64,000 nt of DNA, taken from NCBI RefSeq assembly GCF_003337715.1, contig NZ_QPIX01000001.1:550682-614681 (forward strand), read 5' to 3'. The notes under the pieces are model-generated. The model was not told the DNA's origin, did no database searches, and was given only the letters and a program-made list of their open reading frames with translations. A program made the translations under genes and the position numbers. This document shows positions 39,481 through 50,682 of this stretch, one piece after another. Every line of letters starts with the position of its first letter. The first letter of the stretch is position 1. The DNA comes from Ciceribacter lividus (GTDB taxonomy: Bacteria; Pseudomonadota; Alphaproteobacteria; Rhizobiales; Rhizobiaceae).

Positions 39481-40482
39481 TTACTCGGCGGGCTTGGTTG
39501 CTGCCGGCCTGTCGCGGGTTGCCCACAGGGACCCGAGAATGCCGGCAGCGAGGATCGCGACGGTGACGCCCAGCGAAACCAGCGGCGGGATTTTGGCAAG
39601 GCCCAGCATGTCGGCGACGAAGATCTTCGAGCCGATGAAGATGAGCACCACCGAGAGCGCATACTTGAGATAGGCGAAGCGGTGGATGAGGGCGGCAAGC
39701 GCAAAGTAGAGCGCCCGCAGGCCGAGGATCGCGAAGATGTTCGACGTGTAGACGATGAACGGATCGGTGGTGATCGCGAAGATCGCCGGGATCGAATCGA
39801 CGGCGAAGACGAGGTCGGCGAACTCGATCAGGATCAGCGCCAGCATCAGCGGCGTCAGATAGGTCTTCAGCCTGCCCGTCTTCGGGTCATTTTCGCGGGC
39901 GAAGAATTTCTCGCCATGCAGCCGGTCGGTGATCGGCAGGTGCTTACGCAGTATCTTCAGAACCGGGTTGTTCTCTACGTCATAGGGCTCGCTGCTTGAA
40001 AACATCATCTTGACGCCCGTGATGATCAGGAAGGCGGCGAAGAGGTAGAGAACCCAGCCATAGTTTTCGACGACGGCAGCACCGGCGCCGATCATGATGC
40101 CGCGCAGCACGATCACGCCCAGAATGCCGTAAAGCAAGACGCGGTGCTGGTATTCGCGCGGAATGGAGAAATAGCCGAAGATCATGGCGATGACGAAGAT
40201 GTTGTCCATCGCCAGGCTCTTTTCGATCACGAAGCCGGTCAGGTATTCGACGCTTGCCTGCTGGCCGAATTGGCTCCAAACGAAACCGGCAAAGAGAATG
40301 CCGAGCGTCATGTAGAAGCCGGTCATCAGGAGGCTCTCCCTGATGCCGATTTCGTGGCTCTTCCTGTGAAGAACGCCGAGGTCGAGGGCGAGCAGAGCGA
40401 TTACGACGGAAATGAAGGCGAGCCACATCCAGACGGCGGCGCCCTGGAAATCAACCCATAGGAAATCCATGACATAATCCAT
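39481..40482 (-). CDS. TerC/Alx-family integral membrane protein
   Basis: 333 aa with nine or so hydrophobic helices. TerC-family signatures: ALDLGVLHRKSHEI near residues 31-44, FVIEKSLAMDNIFVIAMIF (conserved acidic residue in a membrane helix), GAAVVENYGWVLYLFAAFLI, and LILIEFADLVFAVDSIPAIFA. Members are implicated in Mn2+ export or metal/tellurite tolerance. ATG 40482 is used, with an in-frame ATG 12 bases later. I looked for a yybP-ykoY manganese riboswitch upstream (40483-40800, minus strand) and did not find a convincing one. Confidence 0.93.
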   Translation of the reverse strand: MDYVMDFLWVDFQGAAVWMWLAFISVVIALLALDLGVLHRKSHEIGIRESLLMTGFYMTLGILFAGFVWSQFGQQASVEYLTGFVIEKSLAMDNIFVIAMIFGYFSIPREYQHRVLLYGILGVIVLRGIMIGAGAAVVENYGWVLYLFAAFLIITGVKMMFSSSEPYDVENNPVLKILRKHLPITDRLHGEKFFARENDPKTGRLKTYLTPLMLALILIEFADLVFAVDSIPAIFAITTDPFIVYTSNIFAILGLRALYFALAALIHRFAYLKYALSVVLIFIGSKIFVADMLGLAKIPPLVSLGVTVAILAAGILGSLWATRDRPAATKPAE

Positions 40483-40690
40483 GCCGGATCAGGTTGATTG
40501 GAAGAGCACCGACATCACGGTCGATCCGGCGATACACGTCAGAGGGGCCCGGTGCCGAGGATGGAAGTGGGAAGCCGACTGGTGCCGTTCAAGAGGCCGG
40601 CGACAAAAACGAACGCGGTTTTCTAATGGCGCTCCTATGGTCCTGGAAAGGTCGAGCCGCGCCAACTCGGCCGCGTTTGCAGGGTGCTTG

Positions 40691-40719
40691 TTGACAATTC
40701 CGCGACTTCCCCCTAAAGA
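40691..40719 (+). promoter_or_regulatory. Predicted rpsD promoter
   Basis: Consensus -35 TTGACA (40691-40696), 17-base spacer, and -10 TAAAGA (40714-40719). It gives a leader of about 170 bases before the rpsD start. It is the best sigma-70-type promoter seen in the window. Confidence 0.75.
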
Positions 40720-40728
40720 CAGCGCCAG

Positions 40729-40758
40729 CACCGGGTGGCGACGCCCGGTGTTTCATTT
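40729..40758 (+). promoter_or_regulatory. Leader hairpin upstream of rpsD, attenuator-like
   Basis: 7-bp stem CACCGGG/CCCGGTG (40729-40735 with 40744-40750), then TTTCATTT. Placed just after the predicted start of transcription, it could be an early terminator or an S4-binding leader element. Unproven. Confidence 0.45.
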
Positions 40759-40895
40759 GACATGTCCCGTGGCTGCTCCGTTGCTGACGTGAGCCGCCTG
40801 TCAGGAGAAGCCGAAAGGCAATCCAGAGGAGGGCGTGTTTCCTAACAGAGCGGGGCCGGAAGGTGCCGCATAAGAAGACGTTGAAAGGAAATACG

Positions 40896-41513
40896 ATGAG
40901 CAAGCGCGCATCATCCAAGTACAAAATTGACCGCCGCATGGGCGAGAACATCTGGGGCCGTCCGAAGTCCCCGGTCAACCGCCGCGAATACGGCCCGGGC
41001 CAGCACGGCCAGCGCCGCAAGGGCAAGCTCTCCGACTTCGGCGTGCAGCTGCGCGCCAAGCAGAAGCTGAAGGGCTACTACGGCGACATCCGCGAGAAGC
41101 AGTTCCGCGCGATCTACGAAGAAGCCAACCGCCGCAAGGGCGACACCGGAGAAAACCTGATCGGCCTCTTGGAATCGCGCCTCGACGCCATCGTCTATCG
41201 CGCCAAGTTCGTGCCGACCGTCTGGGCTGCCCGCCAGTTCGTCAACCACGGCCACGTCACCGTCAACGGCGTTCGCGTCAACATCGGTTCCTACCGTTGC
41301 AAGGCCGGCGACGTCATCGAAGTTCGCCAGAAGTCCAAGCAGCTGGTTACGGTTCTGGAATCGGTCCAGCTCGCCGAGCGTGACGTTCCGGACTACATCG
41401 AAGTCGACCACAACAAGATGGTCGCGACGTTCGCCCGCGTTCCGACGCTCTCCGACGTTCCGTACCCGGTCGTCATGGAACCGCAGCTGGTCGTCGAATT
41501 CTATTCGCGTTAA
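40896..41513 (+). CDS. rpsD: 30S ribosomal protein S4
   Basis: 205 aa primary 16S rRNA-binding protein of the small subunit. Starts [20 protein letters not shown], has the S4 signature and RNA-binding domain ([38 protein letters not shown] begins there, residues about 95-160) and ends VVEFYSR. Stand-alone locus rather than in the alpha operon, as usual in rhizobia. ATG 40896 has AAAGGAAA upstream. Own promoter, leader hairpin and terminator. Confidence 0.98.
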   Translation: MSKRASSKYKIDRRMGENIWGRPKSPVNRREYGPGQHGQRRKGKLSDFGVQLRAKQKLKGYYGDIREKQFRAIYEEANRRKGDTGENLIGLLESRLDAIVYRAKFVPTVWAARQFVNHGHVTVNGVRVNIGSYRCKAGDVIEVRQKSKQLVTVLESVQLAERDVPDYIEVDHNKMVATFARVPTLSDVPYPVVMEPQLVVEFYSR

Positions 41514-41537
41514 TTGCGTGCTATCTGGAATTCAGGA

Positions 41538-41564
41538 AAGCCGTCCCTCGGGGCGGCTTTTTTG
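41538..41564 (+). terminator. rpsD terminator
   Basis: 9-bp stem AAGCCGTCC/GGGCGGCTT (41538-41546 with 41551-41559, one G-U pair), tetraloop CTCG, and T run. Confidence 0.92.
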
Positions 41565-41580
41565 TTAGAGGGACTGTCTC

Positions 41581-42507
41581 ATGGATCTTCAGACGCTTCT
41601 CGACGACATTGTTGCAGAGCTCGCGGAACGGCGGGGCGAGGGCAAGGTGGCGGACTATATTCCGCAGCTTGCCAAGGTGGACCCGAACCAGTTCGGAATT
41701 GCGGTGACCACGGTCGACGGCAAGGTCTACGCCGCCGGCGATGCCGCGGTGCCCTTCTCCATCCAGAGCATTTCCAAGGTCTTCATGCTGACGCTTGCGC
41801 TCGGCAAGGTCGGCGAAGCGATCTGGCGCCGGGTCGGGCGAGAGCCGTCGGGCACGGCGTTCAACTCCATCGTCCAGCTCGAGCATGAGCACGGCATTCC
41901 GCGCAACCCCTTTATCAACGCCGGCGCCATCGTCGTCTGTGATCTCGTTCTCGCCGGCTACAAGCCAAAGGAGGCGATCGGTGAATTCCTGCGTTTCGTG
42001 CGTTCGCTCGCCGACGACGACACGATCACCATCGACAAGGCGGTGGCGCAGTCCGAAACGGCGACGGGTTACCGCAACTACGCCCTCGCCAACTTCATGC
42101 GCTCGTTCAATAATCTCCAGCATGATGTTGATCATGTTCTCGGAGTTTACTTTCACCAATGCGCGCTTGCGATGACCTGCCGGCAATTGTCGCGGGCCGG
42201 GCTCTTTCTGGCGGCGCGCGGTGCTGACCCGATCGGCGGCTATTCGGTGGTGACGGAAAAGCGGGCGCGGCGTATCAACGCGCTGATGCTCACCTGCGGC
42301 CACTACGACGGCTCGGGCGATTTCGCCTTCCATGTCGGCCTGCCGGGCAAGAGCGGTGTGGGCGGCGGCATCATGGCGATCGCGCCGGGCAAGGCTTCGA
42401 TCGCCGTCTGGTCGCCGGGGCTGAACAAGGTCGGAAACTCCGCACTCGGCACCGTCGCGCTCGAAATGCTCGCCTCGCGCACCGGCTGGTCGGTATTCGG
42501 GGCTTGA
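41581..42507 (+). CDS. glsA: Glutaminase
   Basis: Hydrolyses glutamine to glutamate and ammonia. 308 aa, beta-lactamase-like serine fold, with catalytic S63-x-x-K66 in [11 protein letters not shown], and conserved [61 protein letters not shown] (Y and S-x-N-like site) and [12 protein letters not shown]. Start ATG 41581 with AGAGGG upstream. It begins 17 bases after the rpsD terminator. Full length and all motifs intact. Confidence 0.97.
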   Translation: MDLQTLLDDIVAELAERRGEGKVADYIPQLAKVDPNQFGIAVTTVDGKVYAAGDAAVPFSIQSISKVFMLTLALGKVGEAIWRRVGREPSGTAFNSIVQLEHEHGIPRNPFINAGAIVVCDLVLAGYKPKEAIGEFLRFVRSLADDDTITIDKAVAQSETATGYRNYALANFMRSFNNLQHDVDHVLGVYFHQCALAMTCRQLSRAGLFLAARGADPIGGYSVVTEKRARRINALMLTCGHYDGSGDFAFHVGLPGKSGVGGGIMAIAPGKASIAVWSPGLNKVGNSALGTVALEMLASRTGWSVFGA

Positions 42508-42568
42508 TCTTCGCTTCCCAAGCGGGCATTGCCAGTGCGAGCCATCCAGGTCGTCCCGGAGTCAGACG

Positions 42569-43456
42569 ATGACATTTTCGACGTCCGCCGAGCAATTCGA
42601 CACCGATGCCGGCGATGATCCCGAAGTTGCGGACGCGGTTTCCGCCCATCCGGTCTTTGCCAACGCCCCGCGCTCGGTCGGCTTCAACAAGCTGCGCAAG
42701 CGGCTGATCCGCCAAGTCCGGCAGGCGATTGCCGATTTCGACATGCTGAAGGGGCAGAAGCGCTGGCTGGTCGGGCTTTCCGGCGGCAAGGACAGCTACG
42801 GGCTGCTCGCGCTGCTTCTCGACCTCAAATGGCGGGGCCTGCTGCCGGTCGATCTCGTCGCCTGCAATCTCGATCAGGGGCAGCCGAATTTTCCCAAGCA
42901 CGTGCTGCCGGACTATCTCTCATCGATCGGCGTTCCGCACCGGATCGAATACCGCGACACCTATTCGGTGGTGACGGAGAAGGTGCCGCAAGGCGCCACC
43001 TATTGCTCGCTCTGCTCACGGCTGAGGCGCGGCAATCTCTACCGTATCGCCCGCGAGGAGGGCTGCGAGGCGCTGGTGCTCGGCCACCACCGCGAGGATA
43101 TCCTCGAGACCTTCTTCATGAACTTCTTCCACGGCGGCCGGTTGTCGGCCATGCCCGCGAAGCTCCTGAACGACGAGGGTGACCTGATGGTGCTCAGGCC
43201 GCTCGCCTATGCCGCGGAGGAGGATCTCGCGCGGTTCGCCGCCGCCATGCAGTTTCCGATCATCCCCTGCGATCTCTGCGGCTCCCAGGACGGGTTGCAG
43301 CGCAATGCGATGAAGGAAATGCTGGCCGGTATCGAAGCGAAGATGCCGGGGCGCAAGGACGCCATGTTGCGGGCGCTCGCCCATGTCGATCCGTCGCATC
43401 TGCTCGATCCGAAGCTCTTCGACTTCTCCTCCCTCTCGCCGACAAAGGACGAATGA
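42569..43456 (+). CDS. ttcA: tRNA 2-thiocytidine biosynthesis protein TtcA
   Basis: ATP-dependent, [4Fe-4S]-dependent thiolation of cytidine 32 in some tRNAs. 295 aa. PP-loop LSGGKDSYG (residues 70-78), Cys146-x-x-Cys149 in [12 protein letters not shown], third cluster Cys in [11 protein letters not shown], and [16 protein letters not shown]. Start ATG 42569 with GGAG upstream. It overlaps the next gene by ATGA. With the TrmJ-like methyltransferase it makes two enzymes acting on tRNA position 32 in this window. Confidence 0.96.
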   Translation: MTFSTSAEQFDTDAGDDPEVADAVSAHPVFANAPRSVGFNKLRKRLIRQVRQAIADFDMLKGQKRWLVGLSGGKDSYGLLALLLDLKWRGLLPVDLVACNLDQGQPNFPKHVLPDYLSSIGVPHRIEYRDTYSVVTEKVPQGATYCSLCSRLRRGNLYRIAREEGCEALVLGHHREDILETFFMNFFHGGRLSAMPAKLLNDEGDLMVLRPLAYAAEEDLARFAAAMQFPIIPCDLCGSQDGLQRNAMKEMLAGIEAKMPGRKDAMLRALAHVDPSHLLDPKLFDFSSLSPTKDE

Positions 43457-44280
43457 CCATGGCCGATCTCGACATTGCTGCGCTCGCCAACGTGCTTCAG
43501 GAGGCGGCGTATGCCGAGGTCCTGCCCCGCTTCCGCAATCTCGGCGACGGCGACATCCGGATGAAGACCGAGGCGATCGATCTCGTCACCGAGGCCGACG
43601 AGGCGGCCGAGCGGCTGATCCGCGATCGCGTGGCGGAACTGCTGCCCGAGGCTCTTTTCGTCGGTGAGGAGTCTGTCGCCGCCGATCCGGCCCTTCTCGG
43701 GAAGATCGGAGATGCCGATCTCGCCGTCGTCGTCGATCCCATCGACGGCACCTTCAACTTTGCCGCCGGCCTGCCGCTGTTCGGCGTGATGCTGAGCGTC
43801 GTCTCCGAAGGCGAGACCGTCGCCGGCATCATCTACGACCCGATCGGCAACGACTGGGCGATTGCGGAGAAGGGATCGGGCGCGTGGCTCTGCCGTACAG
43901 ACGGCACGCAGGAGCGGATGGTCGTGCGGCCGTCGCAGCCGCTCTCGCAGATGATCGGGATCGCCAACACCGGCTTCTTCGATATCGAGACCCGCCGCAA
44001 GCTGCTCGTCAATCTCGCCGACGTGCGTCTCTTCACCAGCTATCGCTGCGCGGCCCACGAATATCGCATGCTCGCCCAGGGGCACATGGATTTCGCCATG
44101 TATAACAAGCTGATGCCCTGGGACCATCTGGCCGGTACGCTGATCGCACAGGAAGCGGGCGCCTACGCGGCGCGATTCGACGGCTCGCCTTACCTTCCGC
44201 ATCACACGACCGGCGGCCTGCTGATCGCCAACGACGAGGAGAGCTGGCGGGAGCTCATGGAAAAGGTCTTCACCATCTGA
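43453..44280 (+). CDS. Inositol monophosphatase-family phosphatase
   Basis: 275 aa Mg2+-dependent sugar-phosphate phosphatase. Metal-site motifs: [16 protein letters not shown] (near 70), [17 protein letters not shown] (near 95-110), and [16 protein letters not shown] (near 218). Could act on inositol phosphate, histidinol phosphate or PAP-type substrates; the sequence does not decide. Start ATG 43453 overlaps the ttcA stop; ATG 43459 is an alternative. Ends at a long symmetrical terminator. Confidence 0.93.
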   Translation: MTMADLDIAALANVLQEAAYAEVLPRFRNLGDGDIRMKTEAIDLVTEADEAAERLIRDRVAELLPEALFVGEESVAADPALLGKIGDADLAVVVDPIDGTFNFAAGLPLFGVMLSVVSEGETVAGIIYDPIGNDWAIAEKGSGAWLCRTDGTQERMVVRPSQPLSQMIGIANTGFFDIETRRKLLVNLADVRLFTSYRCAAHEYRMLAQGHMDFAMYNKLMPWDHLAGTLIAQEAGAYAARFDGSPYLPHHTTGGLLIANDEESWRELMEKVFTI

Positions 44281-44315
44281 GACAGAAAAGCCCGGTCAGA
44301 CCGGGCTTTTCTGTC
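44281..44315. terminator. Symmetrical bidirectional terminator
   Basis: A perfect 17-bp palindrome around a central A (44281-44297 with 44299-44315), with GCCCGG core and AAAA/TTTT arms. It lies between, and reaches into, the ends of the phosphatase gene and the convergent exporter gene. Confidence 0.92.
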
Positions 44316-45570
44316 AGCGCGGGGCGTTCTGCGGTCGGAACAAGTGTCCCTTTTCGGCGACCAGCACGAAGACCAGGCCGATCAGCGAAACGGTGAAGTA
44401 GCCGGCCACCATCGGTAGCGCCGTCCCGTCATAGGCCTGGCCGATCGCGGCGCCGATCAGCGAGCCGCCGACCGTTCCCATGAAGCCGAGCACCGAGGAC
44501 GCCGTGCCTGCGACATGGCCGAGCGGTTCCATGGCGAGCGAGTTGAAGTTCGAGCCGATCCACCCGAACTGGAACATCGCCAGCGCGAAGAGCAGGAAGA
44601 ACAGCGGGAAGGGCATCGGCTGCGGCCCGAAGACCTGCACCAGCAGCCATACGAACGTGATGGAGATGAAGCCGACCAGCGAGGCGTGCGAGAGCCGCCG
44701 CATGCCGAAGCGTCCGACGAGGCGTGAATTCACGAAGGACGACAGTGCCATGAAGGTCGCGACGCCGGCGAAGGCGACCGGGAACCATGTGCCGAGATGA
44801 TAGATGCCGACATAGATCTGCTGGGCCGAGTTGATGAAGCCGAAGAGGGCGCCGAAGATGAAGGTGCTCGCCAGCGTATAGCAGAGCGCCACGCGATCGG
44901 TGAGCACGATGCGGAAACCTTCGAGGATCGACCGGACAGTGAACGGCCGAACGTCCGCCGGCGAAAGCGTCTCCGGCAGGCGGATGTACATCCAAGAGCC
45001 GACGAGCGCCGCCGCCACCGCCATGAAGACGAAGATCAACTGCCAGGGGCCGAGCAGCATGATGACCTGCCCGGTGCCGGGGGCGACGACCGGGATCACC
45101 ATGAAGACCATCATGATCAGCGACATGACCTCGGCCATCTGGCGACCACCATAGACGTCGCGCACGACCGAGATGGTGACAACGCGCATCGCCGCTGAGC
45201 CGATCCCCTGGATGAAGCGGAGGGCAAGCAGGACCCCGAAGCTCGGCACCAGGGTGACGGCCAGCGAGGAGAGGACATAGATGCCGAGGCCGAACAGAAT
45301 CGGCTTGCGGCGACCGAAGCGGTCGGCGACCGGGCCGTAGAAGAGCTGCGCGATGCCGAAGCCGATCAGGTAGGCCGAGACGACGTACTGGCGGTGGTTC
45401 TCGTTGGTGACGTCGAGGGCGCTGCCGATCTGTTGCAGCCCCGGCAGCATGATGTCGATCGCCAGTGCATTCAGCGCCATCAGGAACGCCATCAGCGCGA
45501 TGAATTCCGGCCGCCTCATGCCCTTGAGCAGCGAGGGGCGCGATTCCAATGGTTTGTTCATCGAATCCAT
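44314..45570 (-). CDS. Bcr/CflA-family multidrug exporter (MFS)
   Basis: 418 aa, 12 predicted transmembrane helices, inner membrane. Bcr/CflA features: ALNALAIDIMLPGLQQIG in helix 1, FGIAQLFYGPVADRFGRRKPILFG (motif A between helices 2 and 3), RFIQGIGSAAMRVV (helix 4), and VAPGTGQVI (motif C-like, with GxxxGP variants). Drug/proton antiport is the family role; substrate not predictable. ATG 45570 used; ATG 45561 in the same frame (MNKPLESR) is possible. Downstream of grxD on the same strand with a hairpin between, so probably a separate unit. Confidence 0.93.
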   Translation of the reverse strand: MDSMNKPLESRPSLLKGMRRPEFIALMAFLMALNALAIDIMLPGLQQIGSALDVTNENHRQYVVSAYLIGFGIAQLFYGPVADRFGRRKPILFGLGIYVLSSLAVTLVPSFGVLLALRFIQGIGSAAMRVVTISVVRDVYGGRQMAEVMSLIMMVFMVIPVVAPGTGQVIMLLGPWQLIFVFMAVAAALVGSWMYIRLPETLSPADVRPFTVRSILEGFRIVLTDRVALCYTLASTFIFGALFGFINSAQQIYVGIYHLGTWFPVAFAGVATFMALSSFVNSRLVGRFGMRRLSHASLVGFISITFVWLLVQVFGPQPMPFPLFFLLFALAMFQFGWIGSNFNSLAMEPLGHVAGTASSVLGFMGTVGGSLIGAAIGQAYDGTALPMVAGYFTVSLIGLVFVLVAEKGHLFRPQNAPR

Positions 45571-45587
45571 TCCTGAAAAACAGCGAG

Positions 45588-45612
45588 AAGGCGCCGTGGG
45601 AGGCGGCGCCTT
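45588..45612 (-). terminator. Hairpin between grxD and exporter gene
   Basis: 8-bp stem AAGGCGCC/GGCGCCTT (45588-45595 with 45605-45612). On the minus strand CTCGCTGTTTTTC follows, so it may end grxD transcription. Confidence 0.6.
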
Positions 45613-45662
45613 GGCAAGTTGAAGGTCATGGACATCCGCGGCGAAGGCCGCGGGTGGGAAAA

Positions 45663-45998
45663 TCAGGCGGCGCCGCGGGCGCTGATGCCCTGGTCGGCGA
45701 GATGCTTCTGCAGTTCGCCCGACTGGAACATTTCGCGGACGATGTCGCAGCCACCGACGAACTCGCCCTTGATGTAGAGCTGGGGAATCGTCGGCCAGTT
45801 CGAGTAGTCCTTGATGCCCTGGCGGATCTCGTCATCGGCGAGCACGTTGATGCCCTTGTAGTCGACCCCGACGTAATCGAGGATCTGCACCACCTGACCG
45901 GAGAAGCCGCACTGCGGAAACTGCGGGGTACCCTTCATGAAGAGAACCACGTCGTTGCTCTTCACTTCGTTGTCGATGAATTCGTTGATGCCGCTCAT
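45663..45998 (-). CDS. grxD: Monothiol glutaredoxin Grx4-type (CGFS)
   Basis: 111 aa Fe-S cluster carrier/regulator. CGFS active site at residues 30-33 ([12 protein letters not shown]), then [19 protein letters not shown], the glutathione-binding region, intact. Binds a bridging [2Fe-2S] cluster with BolA in other bacteria, and bolA is nearby on the same strand. GAGG upstream of ATG 45998. Confidence 0.97.
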   Translation of the reverse strand: MSGINEFIDNEVKSNDVVLFMKGTPQFPQCGFSGQVVQILDYVGVDYKGINVLADDEIRQGIKDYSNWPTIPQLYIKGEFVGGCDIVREMFQSGELQKHLADQGISARGAA

Positions 45999-46331
45999 GG
46001 CAATATCCTCTCACATGCGGTTCAAGTGCCGCTGCTTCGTCTTTCGCTTAGATAACATGGCGAGCCGAGATTTCCAGCCGCCATTTGAAAAAAGCCAGAA
46101 ACGGGATGAGAGGTGTGTCCTATCGGCTGCGGCGGTTGATCCGGCGCGCCGCGCGCGCCGTCTTGCCCGCCTCGCGTGTGGTGCGCTTCTGCCGCGGTGT
46201 CGACGTGTTGCGGCCTCCCGTGTACGAGCGCCGCCGCCGCCGCGGCCGCGTGAGCCCCGATATGATGCTTCTGACGAGTGCCGCAATGAATTCGCCGAGG
46301 ACGCCCTTCACGATCGTGGCTTTCCGTCGAC
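45999..46331. other. 333-bp region between bolA and grxD
   Basis: Mostly filled by the small basic ORF at 46120-46311. The part 46000-46110 should hold the grxD start region and any promoter; no clear hexamers were found. Confidence 0.5.
46120..46311 (-). CDS. Small basic protein of unknown function, possible
   Basis: 63 codons. The first 20 residues are hydrophobic (VLGEFIAALVRSIISGL) and the rest is extremely Arg/Lys-rich (PRRRRRSYTGGRN and onwards), ending RINRRSR. It lies on the same strand between bolA and grxD. GTG start; only a weak AAAG precedes it. Arg-rich frames arise by chance in GC-rich DNA, so the call rests on the conserved-looking hydrophobic start and its position. Confidence 0.45.
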   Translation of the reverse strand: MKGVLGEFIAALVRSIISGLTRPRRRRRSYTGGRNTSTPRQKRTTREAGKTARAARRINRRSR

Positions 46332-46565
46332 CTATTCGGGAACCGAAGTCTGCAGCGCGAGCGCATGAAGCACGCCGCCCATGTTGCCCTTCAGCGCGTC
46401 ATAGACCATCTGGTGCTGCTGCACACGCGTCTTGCCGCGGAACGCCTCCGCGACAACCTCTGCAGCATAGTGATCGCCGTCTCCGGCCAGGTCACGGATC
46501 ACGACGCGGGCCCCGGGGATGCCAGCCTTGATGAGATCTTCGATGTCGCCGGGTTTCATAGCCAT
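46332..46565 (-). CDS. bolA: BolA-family protein
   Basis: 77 aa, class of small BolA/IbaG-like proteins: DIEDLIKAGIPGARVVIRDL, then GDHYAAEVVAEAFRGKTRVQQHQMVYDAL, where His of QQHQMVY is the conserved residue that ligates the Fe-S cluster shared with GrxD. Start ATG 46565 with GGAG upstream; ATG in MKPGD is an alternative. 28 bases downstream of purL, 20 bases upstream of the small basic ORF. Confidence 0.95.
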   Translation of the reverse strand: MAMKPGDIEDLIKAGIPGARVVIRDLAGDGDHYAAEVVAEAFRGKTRVQQHQMVYDALKGNMGGVLHALALQTSVPE

Positions 46566-46593
46566 GATCGGTACTCCTTGCTTGCGGGCGGCC

Positions 46594-48816
<2,223 letters not shown>

Positions 48817-48922
48817 GATCTTCTCTGGATCGTTGGGACGACGGCTTCGGACTGCCTATAGCCCATGCGCGCCCAAACCGCGATAGGGAAATTGCCCGTT
48901 TTCGACGTGATCCGGAGGAGAT

Positions 48923-50341
48923 TCAGGAATCGGTTTCGTACGCGGCCGGGCCTCCGTCCAGCAACCGCCGCAGGGTATGGAGACCGGCGATCACGGGATC
49001 CCGCTCGCGCCCTTCGCTGAACCCCACACGCACGTGATGGTAAACGCGCGAGGAACGACCGGCCTTGAACTCGTCCTCGTCGTCGATCAGAACGCCCTCG
49101 TTGAGGGCTGCCTGCTTGAAGGTTCCCGAAAGCCATGGCTCCGGCAGTTGCAGCCAGAAGAACGGAATGCGCGGATGGGAACGGAAGACGTGACCGGAAA
49201 AGATATCGCGCACATGCCGCTCACGAATGCCGATCTCTTCCACGACGCGGCGACGGATGTCATCGGCCGCCCCCGAGAGTACGAGCTGTGCGCTCAGTTC
49301 CGCGAGCACGAAGGGCAGACCGCCGGAGGTCATCTTCTGGGTGACCCGCAGGCGCTGCGAGAAATGGTCGGGTGCCGCGACCCAGGCGCCGCGGACGCCG
49401 GCGGCGACCGCCTTCGACAGGCCGCTGACGAGGAAGGTACGATCGGGCGCGATCTCGGCGAGCAGCGGAATGCGGTCCTGGATCAGGGCGCCGTAGATAT
49501 AGTCCTCGATCAGGAAGACATTGTACCTTCGGGCTATGTCGGCGATCTGCCGCCTCCGGTCCTCGGGCAGAGTGCTGAGAGTCGGGTTTTGCCCCGAGCT
49601 GATGATGAAGGCGAGCTTCGGGTGCTCGCGCGCGCAGACCCTCTCGAAGTCCTCGGGCAGAATGCCGTCCCGATCGGAATCGACGAGGCAGACCTGACGT
49701 CCGATCAGCGTCGCACTGCGGGCGACTTGCGAATAGGTCAGATGCTCGCAGAGCAACCGGTCGCCGGGGCTGGTCACCGCGGCGATGATGGCGACGACGG
49801 CGGCGTGGACGCCGAGATGCGGTGTGACGGCTTCCCGCCGCGGCGTCCATTCTCCGTTCGTCAGCCACCGCTGGCCCGCCTCCAGCCAGTGCGGTGCGAG
49901 CGCCCGCGTATAGCTTGCAAGTTCGCCGGGATAGTCGCGGGCGATATCCTGCATCAGCTGGCCGATCAGGGCGGCCTGTCCGACGTCGACTGCGGCGGTG
50001 GTGTCGAATCGCAGCTTGCCGGCGGGCGCCGTCAGCGGCCGCGTGCCGCCGTAGCGCGCGACGACCGGATCCCCGGCGGGCGCGGGGGCTTCCCGATGGC
50101 CGGCGAGCACGTAGGTGCCGCGGCCGACTTCGCCCGAAACCAGACCACGTTCGCGAAGCAGGTTGTAGGCTCTGGAAATCGTGCCGATCGTGACGCCCAT
50201 GTCGTAGGCGATATCGCGCTGCGGCGGCAGCTTGGCGCCGTCGGTGAGGCGACCAACCTTGATGTCGCGCTCAGTCGCTTCGGCAATGCGAACATAGAGG
50301 GGCCCCTCGGTCGAGGTAAGGTCTGGAAGCCAATTTGTCAT
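48923..50341 (-). CDS. MocR-type transcription regulator (GntR HTH plus aminotransferase domain)
   Basis: 472 aa. N-terminal winged helix (about 15-80) with KLPPQRDIAYDMGVTIGTISRAYNLLRERGLVSGEVGRGTYV, the GntR pattern. C-terminal fold-type I PLP domain (about 110-470) with Asn/Asp region SSGQNPTLSTLP, IEDYIYGALI and PLP lysine Lys310 in LVSGLSKAVAAGVRGAW. MocR proteins are usually sensors that use PLP and an amine ligand rather than enzymes. ATG 50341 (MTNWLPDLT) is chosen; the frame extends 24 bases. Divergent from the DUF1127 gene; repeats between them may be its operator. Ligand unknown. Confidence 0.92.
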   Translation of the reverse strand: MTNWLPDLTSTEGPLYVRIAEATERDIKVGRLTDGAKLPPQRDIAYDMGVTIGTISRAYNLLRERGLVSGEVGRGTYVLAGHREAPAPAGDPVVARYGGTRPLTAPAGKLRFDTTAAVDVGQAALIGQLMQDIARDYPGELASYTRALAPHWLEAGQRWLTNGEWTPRREAVTPHLGVHAAVVAIIAAVTSPGDRLLCEHLTYSQVARSATLIGRQVCLVDSDRDGILPEDFERVCAREHPKLAFIISSGQNPTLSTLPEDRRRQIADIARRYNVFLIEDYIYGALIQDRIPLLAEIAPDRTFLVSGLSKAVAAGVRGAWVAAPDHFSQRLRVTQKMTSGGLPFVLAELSAQLVLSGAADDIRRRVVEEIGIRERHVRDIFSGHVFRSHPRIPFFWLQLPEPWLSGTFKQAALNEGVLIDDEDEFKAGRSSRVYHHVRVGFSEGRERDPVIAGLHTLRRLLDGGPAAYETDS

Positions 50342-50351
50342 GGTGACATTT

Positions 50352-50444
50352 TTGTATATTGTCATCGTGAATCTGTCAATTCATAGCAATTGTATCTGTC
50401 TTGCGATGTCGATATCCGGGGAATACGATGACAATCGATACAAT
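50352..50444. promoter_or_regulatory. Possible MocR operator region with TTGTAT-type repeats
   Basis: TTGTAT at 50352-50357, ATTGTATC at 50389-50396 and the inverted copy GATACAAT at 50437-50444 lie between or at the starts of the divergent regulator and DUF1127 genes. Spacing (about 38 and 48 bases) resembles multi-site MocR operators. Inferred only. Confidence 0.42.
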
Positions 50445-50682
50445 GTGCCATATGCAGGGGCAGGCCGGAAGCTCGGCGCCTTGGCGGCGTCGCGTAAGGG
50501 GCGCATTGGTGACCCTCTTCAGGGAGATGGCCCGTCGCAGGCGTGTCCGCAGGACCCGGATCGATCTTGCCGGGCTGACCGCGGACCAGTTGCGCGATAT
50601 CGGGTTGACGCAGCGCGAGGCGGACGCCGAAGTCCGCCGTTCTCTGTTTCTGGTGACCGACAGGACAGTGCTTCCGAAGTGA
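50428..50682 (+). CDS. DUF1127 domain small protein
   Basis: 84 aa. The C-terminal DUF1127 pattern RTRIDLAGLTADQLRDIGLTQREADAEVRRS is clear (residues about 42-75); the middle is Arg-rich (MARRRRVRR). DUF1127 proteins of alphaproteobacteria are often stress- or phosphate-responsive, and some bind RNA or proteins. Start ATG 50428 with GGGGA upstream; an in-frame ATG follows 15 bases later. It is divergent from the MocR regulator, which suggests control by it. Confidence 0.88.
   Translation: MTIDTMCHMQGQAGSSAPWRRRVRGALVTLFREMARRRRVRRTRIDLAGLTADQLRDIGLTQREADAEVRRSLFLVTDRTVLPK

Larger units (their letters stand above)
40483..40895. other. 413-bp divergent region between terC-like gene and rpsD
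   Basis: Contains the rightward promoter and leader hairpin of rpsD listed separately. The leftward promoter of the TerC-family gene must also lie here but I could not place it. No convincing coding frame. Confidence 0.6.

Noticed and set aside
40483-40800. Possible yybP-ykoY manganese riboswitch upstream of the TerC-family gene
   Set aside because: A GGGGGAAGTCGC stretch and a GACCTTT were seen on the minus strand, but the conserved loops and stems of the riboswitch could not be laid out.
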